Shown here: piece after piece, positions 33,601-43,003 of the stretch
How positions within the stretch are numbered: the first letter of the stretch is position 1
Layout of the letters: the number at the start of each line of letters is the position of its first letter
Assembly: GCF_004801285.1 (NCBI RefSeq)
Contig: NZ_SSNY01000002.1
Location: 462,023-526,022 of the forward strand
DNA: 64,000 nt
Direction of reading: 5' to 3'
Source of the DNA: Ollibium composti
GTDB lineage: Bacteria > Pseudomonadota > Alphaproteobacteria > Rhizobiales > Rhizobiaceae
Made by a program: the position numbers and the translations under genes
Notes under the pieces: model-generated
The model's database searches: none
What the model saw: the letters and a program-made list of their open reading frames with translations, nothing else
Told to the model about the DNA's origin: nothing

Positions 33601-35415
33601 ATGACAACGCCGCTTTCCCACATCCGCAACTTCTCCATCGTCGCCCATATCGACCATGGCAAGTCGACGCTCGCCGACCGGCTGATCCAGCTCACCGGCG
33701 GCCTCGACGCGCGCGAGATGGCCGGCAAGGAGCAGGTGCTCGACAACATGGACATCGAGCGCGAGCGCGGCATCACCATCAAGGCGCAGACCGTGCGCCT
33801 GAACTACCGCGCCAGGGACGGCGAGAATTATGTCCTGAACCTCATCGACACGCCCGGCCACGTCGACTTCGCCTACGAGGTGTCGCGCAGCCTCGCCGCC
33901 TGCGAAGGCTCGCTGCTGGTGGTCGACGCCAGCCAAGGCGTCGAGGCGCAGACGCTGGCCAACGTCTACCAGGCCATCGACAACAACCACGAGATCGTCG
34001 TGGTGCTGAACAAGATCGACCTGCCGGCGGCCGAGCCCGAGCGCATCAAGGAGCAGGTCGAGGAGGTCATCGGCCTCGACGCATCCAACGCCGTGGAAAT
34101 CTCGGCCAAGACCGGCCTCAACATCGACGCCGTGCTGGAGGCCATCGTCCACCAGCTGCCGCCGCCGCGCGAGGGCGACGCCTCCGCCCCGCTGAAGGCC
34201 ATGTTGGTCGATTCCTGGTACGACGCCTATCTCGGCGTCATCGTGCTGGTACGCGTCATCGACGGCGTGCTGAAAAAGGGCCAGACCATCCGCATGATGG
34301 GCACCGGCGCCAAATACCCGGTCGAGCGCACCGGCTTCTTCACGCCCAAGATGGTGCAGGCCGACGAGATCGGCCCCGGCGAGTTCGGCTTCATCACCGC
34401 CTCGATCAAGGAAGTGGCCGACACCCGCGTCGGCGACACCATCACCGAGGACCGACGCCCGACCGCGAAGGCCCTGCCGGGCTTCAAGCCGGCGCAGCCA
34501 GTTGTCTTCTGCGGCCTGTTCCCGGTCGACGCCGCCGACTTCGAGGATTTGCGCGCCGCCGTCGGCAAGCTGCGCCTCAACGACGCCAGTTTCTCCTACG
34601 AGATGGAAACCTCGGCCGCGCTAGGCTTCGGTTTCCGCTGCGGCTTCCTCGGCCTGCTGCACCTGGAGATCATCCAGGAGCGGCTGGAGCGCGAGTTCGA
34701 CCTCGACCTGATCGCCACCGCGCCCTCCGTCGTCTACCGCATGAACCTCAACGACGGCACGACGAAGGAACTGCACAACCCGGCCGACATGCCCGACGTG
34801 GTCAAGATCGCCTCGATCGAGGAGCCGTGGATACGCGCCACCATCCTGACGCCCGACGATTATCTCGGCGGCATCCTGAAACTGTGCCAGGACCGGCGCG
34901 GCATCCAGGTCGACCTCTCCTACGTCGGCAAGCGCGCCATGCTGCAATACGACCTGCCGCTGAACGAAGTCGTCTTCGATTTCTACGACCGCCTGAAATC
35001 GATCTCCAAGGGCTACGCCTCCTTCGACTACCACCTGACCGACTACCGCGAGGGCGACCTCGTCAAGATGTCGATCCTGGTCAACGACGAGCCGGTCGAC
35101 GCGCTGTCCATGCTGGTCCACCGCACGGCGGCGGAAAAGCGCGGCCGCGCCATGGTGGAGAAGCTGAAGGAGCTGATCCCGCAGCACATGTTCAAGATAC
35201 CGATCCAGGCCGCGATCGGCGGCCGCATCATCGCCCGCGAGACGATCTCGGCGCTGCGCAAGGACGTCACCGCCAAATGCTACGGCGGCGACGTCTCCCG
35301 CAAGCGCAAGCTGCTCGACAAGCAGAAAGAGGGCAAGAAGCGCATGCGCCAGTTCGGCAAGGTGGATATTCCCCAGGCGGCGTTCATCGAGGCCTTAAAA
35401 ATGGGCGACAACTAG
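33601..35415 (+). CDS. lepA: Elongation factor 4 (LepA)
   Basis: A 604-residue translational GTPase. G1 is AHIDHGKST near residue 16, G3 DTPGHVDF near 83, G4 NKIDLP near 137, and G5 SAKTG near 168. EF-G-like domains II, III and V follow. The basic LepA-specific C-terminal domain ends in [20 protein letters not shown] (about 560-580) and FIEALKM. It acts on stalled or initiating ribosomes. Length and motifs are complete. It is preceded by the sigF-nrsF operon and followed by an AT-rich accessory stretch. Confidence 0.97.
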   Translation: MTTPLSHIRNFSIVAHIDHGKSTLADRLIQLTGGLDAREMAGKEQVLDNMDIERERGITIKAQTVRLNYRARDGENYVLNLIDTPGHVDFAYEVSRSLAACEGSLLVVDASQGVEAQTLANVYQAIDNNHEIVVVLNKIDLPAAEPERIKEQVEEVIGLDASNAVEISAKTGLNIDAVLEAIVHQLPPPREGDASAPLKAMLVDSWYDAYLGVIVLVRVIDGVLKKGQTIRMMGTGAKYPVERTGFFTPKMVQADEIGPGEFGFITASIKEVADTRVGDTITEDRRPTAKALPGFKPAQPVVFCGLFPVDAADFEDLRAAVGKLRLNDASFSYEMETSAALGFGFRCGFLGLLHLEIIQERLEREFDLDLIATAPSVVYRMNLNDGTTKELHNPADMPDVVKIASIEEPWIRATILTPDDYLGGILKLCQDRRGIQVDLSYVGKRAMLQYDLPLNEVVFDFYDRLKSISKGYASFDYHLTDYREGDLVKMSILVNDEPVDALSMLVHRTAAEKRGRAMVEKLKELIPQHMFKIPIQAAIGGRIIARETISALRKDVTAKCYGGDVSRKRKLLDKQKEGKKRMRQFGKVDIPQAAFIEALKMGDN

Positions 35416-35428
35416 CGCCAGTTCCTCG

Positions 35429-35478
35429 CCCCCGCGAAGCGGGGGAGAGGTGTCGCGCGAAGCGCGACGGAGAGGGGG
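35429..35478. repeat. Half copy of a type A palindromic element
   Basis: CCCCCGCGAAGCGGGGG hairpin followed by GTCGCGCGAAGCGCGAC and GGAGAGGGGG. This is the right half of the type A element, placed immediately after lepA. Confidence 0.6.
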
Positions 35479-35503
35479 CTTAGAGACGAGCCACGGGTGA
35501 GCG

Positions 35504-35692
35504 CTACGAGTTCTTCGTATCCCGTCCGTCAGGCTCTTTTGCTACGCCCTTGAACGGACCTTCTGTAGACTTGCGCTCCATGAAGTGCCCGGTGCGCTCG
35601 TCGCGCTTCTGCCAATCGCCGTTTTCGTGCTGGAACTGCGTCCTTCCAGTTACAGCGCCACGGCGATAGTCGTCACCTGTGTTCTTAGCCAT
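35504..35692 (-). CDS. Conserved small hypothetical protein (62 aa)
   Basis: A 62-residue, highly charged protein beginning MAKNTGDDYRRGAVTGRTQ and containing KRDERTGHFMERKSTEGPFKGV. It has no membrane segment. The pattern resembles a small family often found near mobile or accessory genes, but no function is known to me. The ATG at 35692 is preferred over a GTG one codon upstream because AGGAGG then lies 5 bp away. It diverges from the AT-rich nuclease-like gene. Confidence 0.7.
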   Translation of the reverse strand: MAKNTGDDYRRGAVTGRTQFQHENGDWQKRDERTGHFMERKSTEGPFKGVAKEPDGRDTKNS

Positions 35693-35873
35693 CACGGCCT
35701 CCTATCGAACAGAACAGGAACATAGTATGATTCGGGCGTTTCGTCTATTGATTGCAGATGCCGAAAGGGTCTTCGTACGATCTGAAATCGATATGGCTGC
35801 GTGCATTTTGGGGTAGCATGTCGGCCTTAACTCTCTGAGAAATTGCATACGAGGCGTTAAGAGCACTAAATTC

Positions 35874-36716
35874 ATGACAGCCGTGCCAGAGTCCGAATAT
35901 CGGATACGTTATCGGGTAGGTCCTCGGCGGCTGGGCGAAGGTAAAATTGCTTACTTTTTGCCAAGCACGATGCTCACGAAGAGGCACGAAGTCGCGCTAA
36001 CGATTTCGCTAATTACCAACAGGCCGTTGTTCGGCAGAGTTTATTGGGGTCTGCAACCCAACTACTTCGACAGGATGCCGCCGGATAGCGGTGTCTTTTT
36101 ACGGCCAATAATTCCGACATCAAGCATTGTGCCAGGGGCCAGAAGGCCGGGTGATATAGATCTTTTGGTGATTCCGTACGAGGGTAAGAATCTGATCCTA
36201 GATCGTGTAATGGCAATAGAGATCAAGGTGCTTCGAGGTCGCTTTTCTCGTCAAGGTAAATCACCAAACGATTTTGGTGGTTCTCAGGTACACGCGCTAA
36301 AAGAATTAAATTTTCCATATGTGGCTTTGATTCATTTGATAACATCGGACGAAAGTCCGAAGGAGGCTTGGCGAGAAATTGGCATTGCGCGGGTTTTGGA
36401 CCACGAGGGTAGAGCAGAAATACTCCCCTCGAAACCCGTCGACTGGTTGCCTATAGACCTGATGCGACGATCCTTTGGAAGGCTCGAAGCAGCAATCTCG
36501 ACCGATTCTGGCATTGGATTAGCCGCTGCATATTTGGGTTCTCGCGATGAACATATCACTGGACGCGGGAGATCGAATTCGCTTTGGCTCCCCATTGTTC
36601 GGAGAGCCGCCCCGAGTCCGAAAATAGATCGCAAACTTCTCGATCGAATAGCGGGTCTATTCTTCGCAAATCCAAATTGCTTTCTGGATACGCCCAGATA
36701 TGACCCTATCAAATAG
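35874..36716 (+). CDS. Stand-alone PD-(D/E)XK nuclease-like protein in an AT-rich insert
   Basis: A 280-residue protein I do not recognise by family. It carries a candidate PD-(D/E)XK core: Glu39 in KRHEVALT, Asp94/Asp96 in PGDIDLLVI, Glu116-x-Lys118 in MAIEIKVL, and Gln138 in GGSQVHAL, in the right order and spacing. That would make it a metal-dependent nuclease of the restriction-endonuclease fold. No methylase, helicase or antitoxin gene is adjacent. Base and codon use are clearly more AT-rich than neighbouring genes, so it was probably acquired. A clean intrinsic terminator follows it. No strong ribosome binding site is seen. Confidence 0.7.
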   Translation: MTAVPESEYRIRYRVGPRRLGEGKIAYFLPSTMLTKRHEVALTISLITNRPLFGRVYWGLQPNYFDRMPPDSGVFLRPIIPTSSIVPGARRPGDIDLLVIPYEGKNLILDRVMAIEIKVLRGRFSRQGKSPNDFGGSQVHALKELNFPYVALIHLITSDESPKEAWREIGIARVLDHEGRAEILPSKPVDWLPIDLMRRSFGRLEAAISTDSGIGLAAAYLGSRDEHITGRGRSNSLWLPIVRRAAPSPKIDRKLLDRIAGLFFANPNCFLDTPRYDPIK

Positions 36717-36721
36717 CTTCA

Positions 36722-36755
36722 AATTTCAGTAAGATACTGAAATTATTATTTTTTT
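36722..36755 (+). terminator. Intrinsic terminator of the nuclease-like gene
   Basis: AATTTCAGTA and TACTGAAATT form a perfect 10-bp stem with a 3-nt loop, starting 5 bp after the stop codon. A run of seven T residues follows within the next 12 bases. Confidence 0.75.
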
Positions 36756-37192
36756 GTACGGCAAGTGATTGCTGCCACGCCTCTCGCAAAAAACTTATCC
36801 CCCTCCTCTCCACCTCCCGCATAATCCTCACCGTCTCTCCTGCCGGGAACGTTTTCCGGAGTCGTTCGCAAGCGGGGAGGGATCGGCGCCTCCGTTCCAT
36901 GGCCGACGAAGCCGTGGGGCCGGGGAGGTCGCGTCCGAGGGTTCCCCTGGGGGTAATACGGCCCCCGCGCGCTGGACGAGCGCTGCAAGCTTCGGCCGGT
37001 GGTGGCGCCAATGCCGTCATCGTGTGCCGTGGCGAAGCGGAACGGACGCGGACAGAAATCGCCGGGCGGCGGTCTTCGGATCGCAGTTTTATAGAATTCG
37101 GCAGCGCTCCGAAGGCCGCCGTCTTCCCGGACTTGCCTTTCAACCGGCTTCGCGGCGCGGTGATGCGCCCGCGCGCCCAGCGGAGATTTGCC
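36756..37192. other. Gap without a recognisable gene
   Basis: After the terminator the composition returns to GC-rich. The frame of the next gene stays open upstream to an ATG at 36899, but that part has low-complexity Arg/Gly/Pro content and no family signal. No RNA gene or palindromic element is seen. Confidence 0.5.
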
Positions 37193-37810
37193 ATGCGCCC
37201 CAAGCCAAGACCCGCCGCAAAACCCCTTCTGTCGCAGGCCGGCAATCCCTATCCGCCGGGGCTGGAGCCGGTCGTCATCGACTTCACGCCGCTGCCCGGC
37301 GTGCCGCTCGAGCGCATGTGGCCGCGCCCGCTCGATCCCGACCCGCCGCCGCCGGACCGCGCCGGCGTGGTCGCCTTCGACACCTATCTCTATGAGGCGG
37401 ACCCGGACGTGCCGCACCTGACGCTGTGGCTGGAGCGGCAGCGGTCGGACGAGAGCGACGAGCGCTACGCGCATTACCGCGCCGACCTCGAGCATCACTT
37501 CCACGTCCACGCCGTCATGCTCAAGATCGTCCAGCGGCTCGCCACCGTCTCGGGGTCTTGCGCCTCCTGCCGCGAGCATGCCTGCCGCCGGCGGGGAGCC
37601 TGCGTTGGCGTGCGCGACACCGGCCGCTTCGACCTGCCGTTCGCCATGTACCCGCCCTGCGTGCCGCTCGACCTGGAGATCATGGAGACGTTCCGCCAGG
37701 CGGTCGGGCGGCTGCTCGACGAATGGGAGCGGGAGGAGGCGGCGCGGGCGGCTCAGCCGCCGCCGGCCGGCGTGAAGGAGGCGACCAGCGAGTGGCGCTC
37801 GCCCGGATAG
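37193..37810 (+). CDS. Hypothetical protein with a Cys-rich motif, overlapping hutC
   Basis: A 205-residue protein of unknown family. The N-terminal third is proline-rich (PRPLDPDPPPPDRAG). The middle is acidic and aromatic (FDTYLYEADPD, DLEHHFHVHA). A cysteine cluster follows (CASCREHACRRRGAC), which could bind zinc or a metal cluster. The ATG at 37193 has GGAG 8 bp upstream. The last 58 bp overlap the converging hutC gene, an unusual arrangement that leaves either the C-terminus or the annotation uncertain. Confidence 0.6.
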   Translation: MRPKPRPAAKPLLSQAGNPYPPGLEPVVIDFTPLPGVPLERMWPRPLDPDPPPPDRAGVVAFDTYLYEADPDVPHLTLWLERQRSDESDERYAHYRADLEHHFHVHAVMLKIVQRLATVSGSCASCREHACRRRGACVGVRDTGRFDLPFAMYPPCVPLDLEIMETFRQAVGRLLDEWEREEAARAAQPPPAGVKEATSEWRSPG

Positions 37811-38514
37811 GTGAAGGTGGCGTGGGTGATCGGCCCGCCATTGTGCCAGGTGCGGCGCTCCACCACCAGGCAGGCTGTGCCGGGCTGCACGGCGAGCCGC
37901 GCGGCGGTTGAGGCGTCGGCGGATGCTGCGTGGATGCGGTGCTCGGCCGCGCTCCACGGCACGCGCTCCACCAGCCAGCGGCCGGGCGCGGTGGCCGAGA
38001 AGTCGGCGTCCGCCGCTTCCGGCACGGCGGAAAGGTTGATCAGCCGCTCCTCCAGGCAGAAGGGGGCGGGGCCGGCGCGGTGCAGGGCGGTGACGGCGAG
38101 CACCCGGGCCGAGCCGTCGAGGTCGAGCCGGGCGCGCTCGGCGGCGGTGGCGCGGTGCTGGGCGTGCGCGACGATGGTGTAGGAATAGGGCAGGCCGGTC
38201 TGCTCGACCTCGCGCGAGATGTCGTGGATCTCCAGGATCGCTGCCTGCGCGCGCGGCTGCGCCACGAAGGTGCCGGACTTGCGCCGCCGCTCCACCAGCC
38301 CCGCCTTGGCGAGCTGCGTCATCACCTTGTTCACCGTCATGCGCGCGCAGCCGTACCGGCGCGCAAGGTCGACCTCGAAGGGCAGGCGGTGGCCGGGCGG
38401 CCATTCTCCCGAGACGATGCGCGTCTCGATGTCGGACAGGATGCGCTGGTGCAGCGTCCTGTCCGCGCCCGTGCCAGTGACCGCGTCCGGCGGCGGTGTC
38501 GTCTCGTCGCTCAT
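37753..38514 (-). CDS. hutC: Histidine utilization repressor HutC
   Basis: A 253-residue GntR/HutC-family repressor. The winged helix is at about 20-90 (LHQRILSDIETRIVSGEWPP, then YGCARMTVNKVMTQL). The C-terminal UTRA ligand domain covers about 110-245 and should bind urocanate. It represses the hut genes until urocanate accumulates. It is translationally coupled to hutF (ATGA overlap at 38511-38514). A HutC-type operator lies in the hutF-hutI intergenic region. Confidence 0.93.
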   Translation of the reverse strand: MSDETTPPPDAVTGTGADRTLHQRILSDIETRIVSGEWPPGHRLPFEVDLARRYGCARMTVNKVMTQLAKAGLVERRRKSGTFVAQPRAQAAILEIHDISREVEQTGLPYSYTIVAHAQHRATAAERARLDLDGSARVLAVTALHRAGPAPFCLEERLINLSAVPEAADADFSATAPGRWLVERVPWSAAEHRIHAASADASTAARLAVQPGTACLVVERRTWHNGGPITHATFTYPGERHSLVASFTPAGGG

Positions 38515-39857
38515 GTGGAGGTCAGCGCCCGCATGGCGGCGGTGAAGCGCGCCGAGATCGCCTCGCGGTCGATGTGGCGGCCGTCCTCCACCACGCGCCG
38601 CCCGCGCGCCCACACCGTCTTCGGCCCAAGCGCGCCGGCGAAGATCCAGGCGTCGAGGCATTGCGCGGCGTCGAGATACGGCACGGCGGCCGTGTCGAGC
38701 GAGACGAGGTCGGCGGGCAGGCCGGGCTCCAGCTTCGCCGCGCAGCCCAGCGCCTGCGAACCGCCGGCGAGCGCGCCGGAAAACAGCGCCGCACCGGTGG
38801 ACTGGCCGGGCTCGGCGGCGACGTTGCGGGCGCGGTTGCCGAGACGCTGCGAATATTCCAGCAGCCGCAGTTCCTCGACGACCGAGATCAGCACGTTGGA
38901 ATCCGATCCGACGCCGAAGCGTCCGCCGGCAGCGGTGAAACCGGGCAGCGGAAAGATGCCGTCGCCGAGATTGGCCTCGGTGATGGGGCAAAGGCCCGCC
39001 ACCGCGCCGGAACGCGCCAGCCTCACCGTCTCGTCCGCAGTCATGTGTGTGGCGTGGATCGCGCACCAGCGGCGGTCGACCGGCGCATGGCCGAGCAGCC
39101 ATTCCACCGGCCGCGCGCCGGACCAAGCGACGCAGTCCTCGACTTCCTTGACCTGCTCGGCGACATGGATGTGCACCGGCCCATCGCCGGCAAGTTCCGC
39201 TGCGGCGATGAGTTCCTCCGGCGTGACGGCGCGCAGGCTGTGCGGGGCGACGCCGACGACCGTGCCCGGCAGGCCGGCAGCGATTTCACGGCTGCGCTCC
39301 ATCAGCTTGGAAAAACTGTCGAGCGAATTGATGAAGCGGCGCTGGCCGTCGGCGGGAGCGGCACCGCCGAAACCGGCATGGGCATAGAAGACCGGCAGCA
39401 GCGTCAGCGAAATACCTGTCTGCGCGGCTGCTGCGGCGATGCGCGCGCCTATCTCGGCGATATCGGAATAATGCCCGCCGTCGCGGTCGTGATGCAGGTA
39501 GTGGAACTCGCCGACGCGCGAGAAGCCGGCCTCCAGCATCTCCATGTAGAGCTGCGCCGCCACCGCCTCGACCTCGTCTGGCGTCATCGACAGCGCGAAC
39601 TTGTACATCAGCGTGCGCCACGACCAGAAGCTGTCGTCGGCCGGGCCGCGCACTTCCGTCAGGCCGGCCATGGCGCGCTGGAAGGCATGGCTGTGCAGGT
39701 TCGGCATGCCGGGCACGACGAGGTCGTGCCGCTCGTCGCCGGCCTGCGGCGCGGCGTCGTGCTCGACCGAGCGCAGGAGCATGCCGTCCAGCGTCAGCCG
39801 AACGTTCGAGGCCCAGTCGCCGTCGACCCAGGCGTTGCGTGCGAAAATCGTCTCCAC
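38511..39857 (-). CDS. hutF: Formimidoylglutamate deiminase HutF
   Basis: A 448-residue amidohydrolase. Metal ligands are seen in PNLHSHAFQRAMAG (near residue 60) and in later His/Asp positions such as AIHATHMTADE and GSDSN. HutF converts N-formimidoyl-glutamate to N-formyl-glutamate, which HutG then cleaves, so this is the five-step histidine pathway. The start is a GTG at 39857 with AGGGAG 7 bp upstream; longer in-frame starts have no such site. It is first in the hutF-hutC operon, divergent from hutI. Confidence 0.94.
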   Translation of the reverse strand: METIFARNAWVDGDWASNVRLTLDGMLLRSVEHDAAPQAGDERHDLVVPGMPNLHSHAFQRAMAGLTEVRGPADDSFWSWRTLMYKFALSMTPDEVEAVAAQLYMEMLEAGFSRVGEFHYLHHDRDGGHYSDIAEIGARIAAAAAQTGISLTLLPVFYAHAGFGGAAPADGQRRFINSLDSFSKLMERSREIAAGLPGTVVGVAPHSLRAVTPEELIAAAELAGDGPVHIHVAEQVKEVEDCVAWSGARPVEWLLGHAPVDRRWCAIHATHMTADETVRLARSGAVAGLCPITEANLGDGIFPLPGFTAAGGRFGVGSDSNVLISVVEELRLLEYSQRLGNRARNVAAEPGQSTGAALFSGALAGGSQALGCAAKLEPGLPADLVSLDTAAVPYLDAAQCLDAWIFAGALGPKTVWARGRRVVEDGRHIDREAISARFTAAMRALTST

Positions 39858-39943
39858 CCTGCATCTCCCTTTCGAGCGTATTATCATGCGGCTTGCGGGC
39901 GTCGATCGGAAATCGAATCCGCCCTCTTGCCAACGCAATTATT

Positions 39944-39955
39944 ATGTATATACAT
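39944..39955. promoter_or_regulatory. HutC operator between hutF and hutI
   Basis: ATGTATATACAT is a perfect palindrome containing TGTATATACA, the core recognised by HutC proteins. It sits in an AT-rich patch between the divergent hutF and hutI genes and can control both arms. Confidence 0.8.
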
Positions 39956-39981
39956 GATTGCAGGAAAGGGAAGTGGGTCGC

Positions 39982-41220
39982 ATGGCTGCTGGAGGAGAAA
40001 AAGTCGTGGGTAAGGGTCGCACGCTCTGGCTGAATGCCCGGCTTGCCACGCTCGATCCCGCGTTGCCGGGGCTCGGGCTGGTCGAGCGCGGCGCCGTGGT
40101 CGCGGAAGGCGGGCGTATCCTCTATGCCGGTACGGAGGCCGATCTGCCGGCTGCGCTGCGCACCGGTGCCGAGACGGTCGACGTCGAGGGCCGCCTCATG
40201 ACGCCCGGCCTGATCGACTGCCACACCCATCTGGTCTATGCCGGCAACCGTGCCCACGAATTCGAATTGAGATTGAAGGGCGCGTCCTACGAGGAAGTCG
40301 CGCGGGCCGGCGGCGGCATCGTCTCCTCGGTCAAGGCGCTCCGGGCGGCGAGTGAGGCCGAACTGGTCACGCAAACGCTGCCGCGCCTCGATGCGCTGAT
40401 CGCCGAAGGCGTCACCACCGTCGAGGTGAAGTCCGGCTACGGCCTCGACCGCGACAGCGAGATCAAGGCGCTGAAGGCGGCCCGCAAGCTGGCCGACGCG
40501 CGTCCTGTCGCGATCCGCACCACCTTCCTCGGCGCGCACGCCCTGCCGCCGGAAATGAACGGCGACAAGGCCGCCTATATCGACAGGGTCATCAACGACA
40601 TGCTGCCGGCGGTCGCGGCTGCCGGACTCGCCGATGCGGTGGACGGGTTCTGCGAGGGCATCGCCTTTTCGCCGCAAGAGATCGCCCGCGTCTTCGACGC
40701 CGCCAAAGCGCTCGGCCTGCCGGTCAAGCTGCATGCCGACCAACTGTCCAACCTGCATGGCGCGGCGCTCGCCGCCTCCTACGGCGCGCTGTCGGCGGAC
40801 CATCTGGAATACACAGACGCCGAGGGTGCCGCGGCCATGGCCAAGGCCGGCTCCGTCGCCGTGCTCCTGCCAGGCGCCTACTATTTCATCCGCGAGACCA
40901 AGCTGCCACCGGTCGAGGCTTTCCGCGCCGCCGGCACCCGGCTGGCGATCGCCACCGACAGCAACCCCGGCACCTCGCCGCTGACCTCGCTGCTGCTCAC
41001 CATGAACATGGCCGCGACGCTGTTCCGGCTGACGGTGGACGAGTGCATCGCCGGCGTCACTCGCGAGGCGGCGCATGCGCTGGGCATCGCCGACCGCACC
41101 GGCACGCTGGAAGCCGGCAAGGACGCCGACCTCGCCATTTGGGACGTCGAGCGGCCTGCCGAGCTTGTCTATCGCATCGGATTCAACCCGCTGTGGAAGC
41201 GGGTCTTCAAGGGACAGTGA
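39982..41220 (+). CDS. hutI: Imidazolonepropionase HutI
   Basis: A 412-residue amidohydrolase. The metal motif [10 protein letters not shown] is near residue 80, followed by the family segments [36 protein letters not shown] and KLHADQLSN. It hydrolyses imidazolonepropionate to N-formimidoyl-glutamate. The ATG at 39982 is used. A GTG at 40006 preceded by GGAGGAG at better spacing is an alternative that shortens the protein by eight residues. It leads the hutI-H-G-U-D operon. Confidence 0.95.
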   Translation: MAAGGEKVVGKGRTLWLNARLATLDPALPGLGLVERGAVVAEGGRILYAGTEADLPAALRTGAETVDVEGRLMTPGLIDCHTHLVYAGNRAHEFELRLKGASYEEVARAGGGIVSSVKALRAASEAELVTQTLPRLDALIAEGVTTVEVKSGYGLDRDSEIKALKAARKLADARPVAIRTTFLGAHALPPEMNGDKAAYIDRVINDMLPAVAAAGLADAVDGFCEGIAFSPQEIARVFDAAKALGLPVKLHADQLSNLHGAALAASYGALSADHLEYTDAEGAAAMAKAGSVAVLLPGAYYFIRETKLPPVEAFRAAGTRLAIATDSNPGTSPLTSLLLTMNMAATLFRLTVDECIAGVTREAAHALGIADRTGTLEAGKDADLAIWDVERPAELVYRIGFNPLWKRVFKGQ

Positions 41221-41230
41221 GGAAAGAGAA

Positions 41231-42766
41231 ATGACCATCGTCGTGACGCCGGGCAGCACGCCGCTCGCAGCACTGGAAAAGATCTACCGCGAAGGCATCG
41301 CAGCGTCGCTCGATCCGTCCTTCCACGCGGCCATCGAAAAGGGTGCGGCGCGCATCGCCGAGATCGCCGCCGGCGAAGCGCCCGTCTATGGCATCAACAC
41401 CGGCTTCGGCAAGCTGGCCTCGATCCGCATCGCGCCGGCCGACGTCGCCACCCTGCAGCGCAATCTCATCCTGTCGCATTGCTCGGGCTACGGCGCGCCG
41501 CTGCCGGAAAACGTCGTGCGCCTCATCATGGCGCTGAAGCTGGTTTCGCTCGGCCGTGGCGCGTCCGGCGTGCGGCTGGAGGTCGTGTCGCTGATCGAGG
41601 CGATGCTGGCCAAGGGCGTCGTCCCGATGATTCCCGAAAAGGGCTCGGTCGGCGCCTCCGGCGACCTCGCCCCGCTCGCTCATATGGCGGCGGCGATGAT
41701 GGGCGAGGGCGAAGCCTTTTATAAGGGAGAACGCCTGCCGGGCGCGAAGGCGCTGGAAAAGGCCGGGCTGAAGCCGGTGGTGCTGGCGGCCAAGGAAGGT
41801 CTGGCGCTCATCAACGGCACGCAGGTTTCCACCGCCTTGGCGCTGGCCGGCTTGTTCCGCGCCCACCGCGCCGCGCAGGCGGCCCTGATTACCGGCGCGC
41901 TCTCGACCGACGCGGCGATGGGTTCGACTGCTCCGTTCCATCCCGACATCCACACGCTGCGCGGCCACAAGGGCCAGATCGACACCGCCGCCGCACTGCG
42001 CGGCCTGCTGGAAGGCTCCGTCATTCGCGAAAGCCATCTCGAAGGCGACCAGCGCGTGCAGGACCCGTACTGCATCCGCTGCCAGCCGCAGGTCGACGGC
42101 GCCTGCCTCGACATATTGCGCCAGGCTGCCCGCACGCTGGAGACGGAGGCCAACGCTGTCACCGACAATCCGCTCATCCTGTCCGACGACACCGTCGTTT
42201 CGGGCGGCAACTTCCACGCCGAGCCGGTCGCCTTCGCTGCCGACCAGATCGCGCTCGCCGTCTGCGAGATCGGCGCGATCGCCCAGCGCCGCATCGCGCT
42301 CCTGGTCGATCCCGCACTGTCCTTCGGCCTGCCGGCGTTTCTTGCAAAAAAGCCCGGCCTCAACTCCGGCCTGATGATCGCAGAGGTCACGTCCGCCGCG
42401 CTGATGAGCGAGAACAAGCAGATGGCCCATCCGGCCTCGGTCGATTCCACGCCGACCTCGGCAAACCAGGAAGACCATGTGTCGATGGCCTGCCATGGCG
42501 CGCGCCGGCTGCTGCAGATGACCGACAACCTGTCGGCCATCGTCGGTATCGAGGCCTTGTCCGGCGCGCTCGGCGTCGAGCTGCGCAGCCCGCTGGAAAC
42601 CAGCCCGGAACTGAAGCGGGCCATCGCCGCCCTGCGCGGGCGGGTGAAGACACTGGAGGTCGACCGCTACATGGCCGACGACATCGCCGCCGCCGCCGCC
42701 ATGGTCGCCGACGGCTCGCTCGCCGCCTCGATCTCCGCCGGCATCCTGCCGGCGCTGGAGGGTTGA
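41231..42766 (+). CDS. hutH: Histidine ammonia-lyase HutH
   Basis: A 511-residue enzyme. The MIO prosthetic group forms from Ala142-Ser143-Gly144 in [15 protein letters not shown]. The family segments [13 protein letters not shown]-type stretch [12 protein letters not shown] and [11 protein letters not shown] are intact. It converts histidine to urocanate and ammonia, the first step of the pathway. AGGAAAG precedes the ATG by 4 bp. It is 10 bp after hutI. Confidence 0.97.
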   Translation: MTIVVTPGSTPLAALEKIYREGIAASLDPSFHAAIEKGAARIAEIAAGEAPVYGINTGFGKLASIRIAPADVATLQRNLILSHCSGYGAPLPENVVRLIMALKLVSLGRGASGVRLEVVSLIEAMLAKGVVPMIPEKGSVGASGDLAPLAHMAAAMMGEGEAFYKGERLPGAKALEKAGLKPVVLAAKEGLALINGTQVSTALALAGLFRAHRAAQAALITGALSTDAAMGSTAPFHPDIHTLRGHKGQIDTAAALRGLLEGSVIRESHLEGDQRVQDPYCIRCQPQVDGACLDILRQAARTLETEANAVTDNPLILSDDTVVSGGNFHAEPVAFAADQIALAVCEIGAIAQRRIALLVDPALSFGLPAFLAKKPGLNSGLMIAEVTSAALMSENKQMAHPASVDSTPTSANQEDHVSMACHGARRLLQMTDNLSAIVGIEALSGALGVELRSPLETSPELKRAIAALRGRVKTLEVDRYMADDIAAAAAMVADGSLAASISAGILPALEG

Positions 42767-42833
42767 GATGGGTGAAGTTCCCGCCGGTGTGACCACAGTC
42801 TCCCCAAGCCGGGCAATCGCAGACGGCGTCGTG

Positions 42834-42972
42834 CCCCCACCCCTAACCCCTCCCCTCAAGGGGGAGGGGGACTTTGCGGCAGTTCCACAATGCGCCGACA
42901 TTAGCGATTTTGAACGAAACTGCCGTGTCGGCGTCTCCCTCCCCCTTGAGGGGAGGGGACAGGGGTGGGGGT
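42834..42972. repeat. Type B palindromic element inside the hut operon
   Basis: Arms CCCCCACCCCTAACCCCTCC and GGGGAGGGGACAGGGGTGGG surround the spacer that ends TGTCGGCGTCTCC. It fills most of the 237-bp gap between hutH and hutG, where it may shape transcript stability or readthrough. Confidence 0.82.
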
Positions 42973-43003
42973 GCACGACGGTCGAAATGAAGGAGTTCCG
43001 CCA

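Noticed and set aside
36899..37192. N-terminal extension of the Cys-rich hypothetical protein
   Set aside because: The extension is open but low in complexity, and a better ribosome binding site precedes the ATG at 37193.
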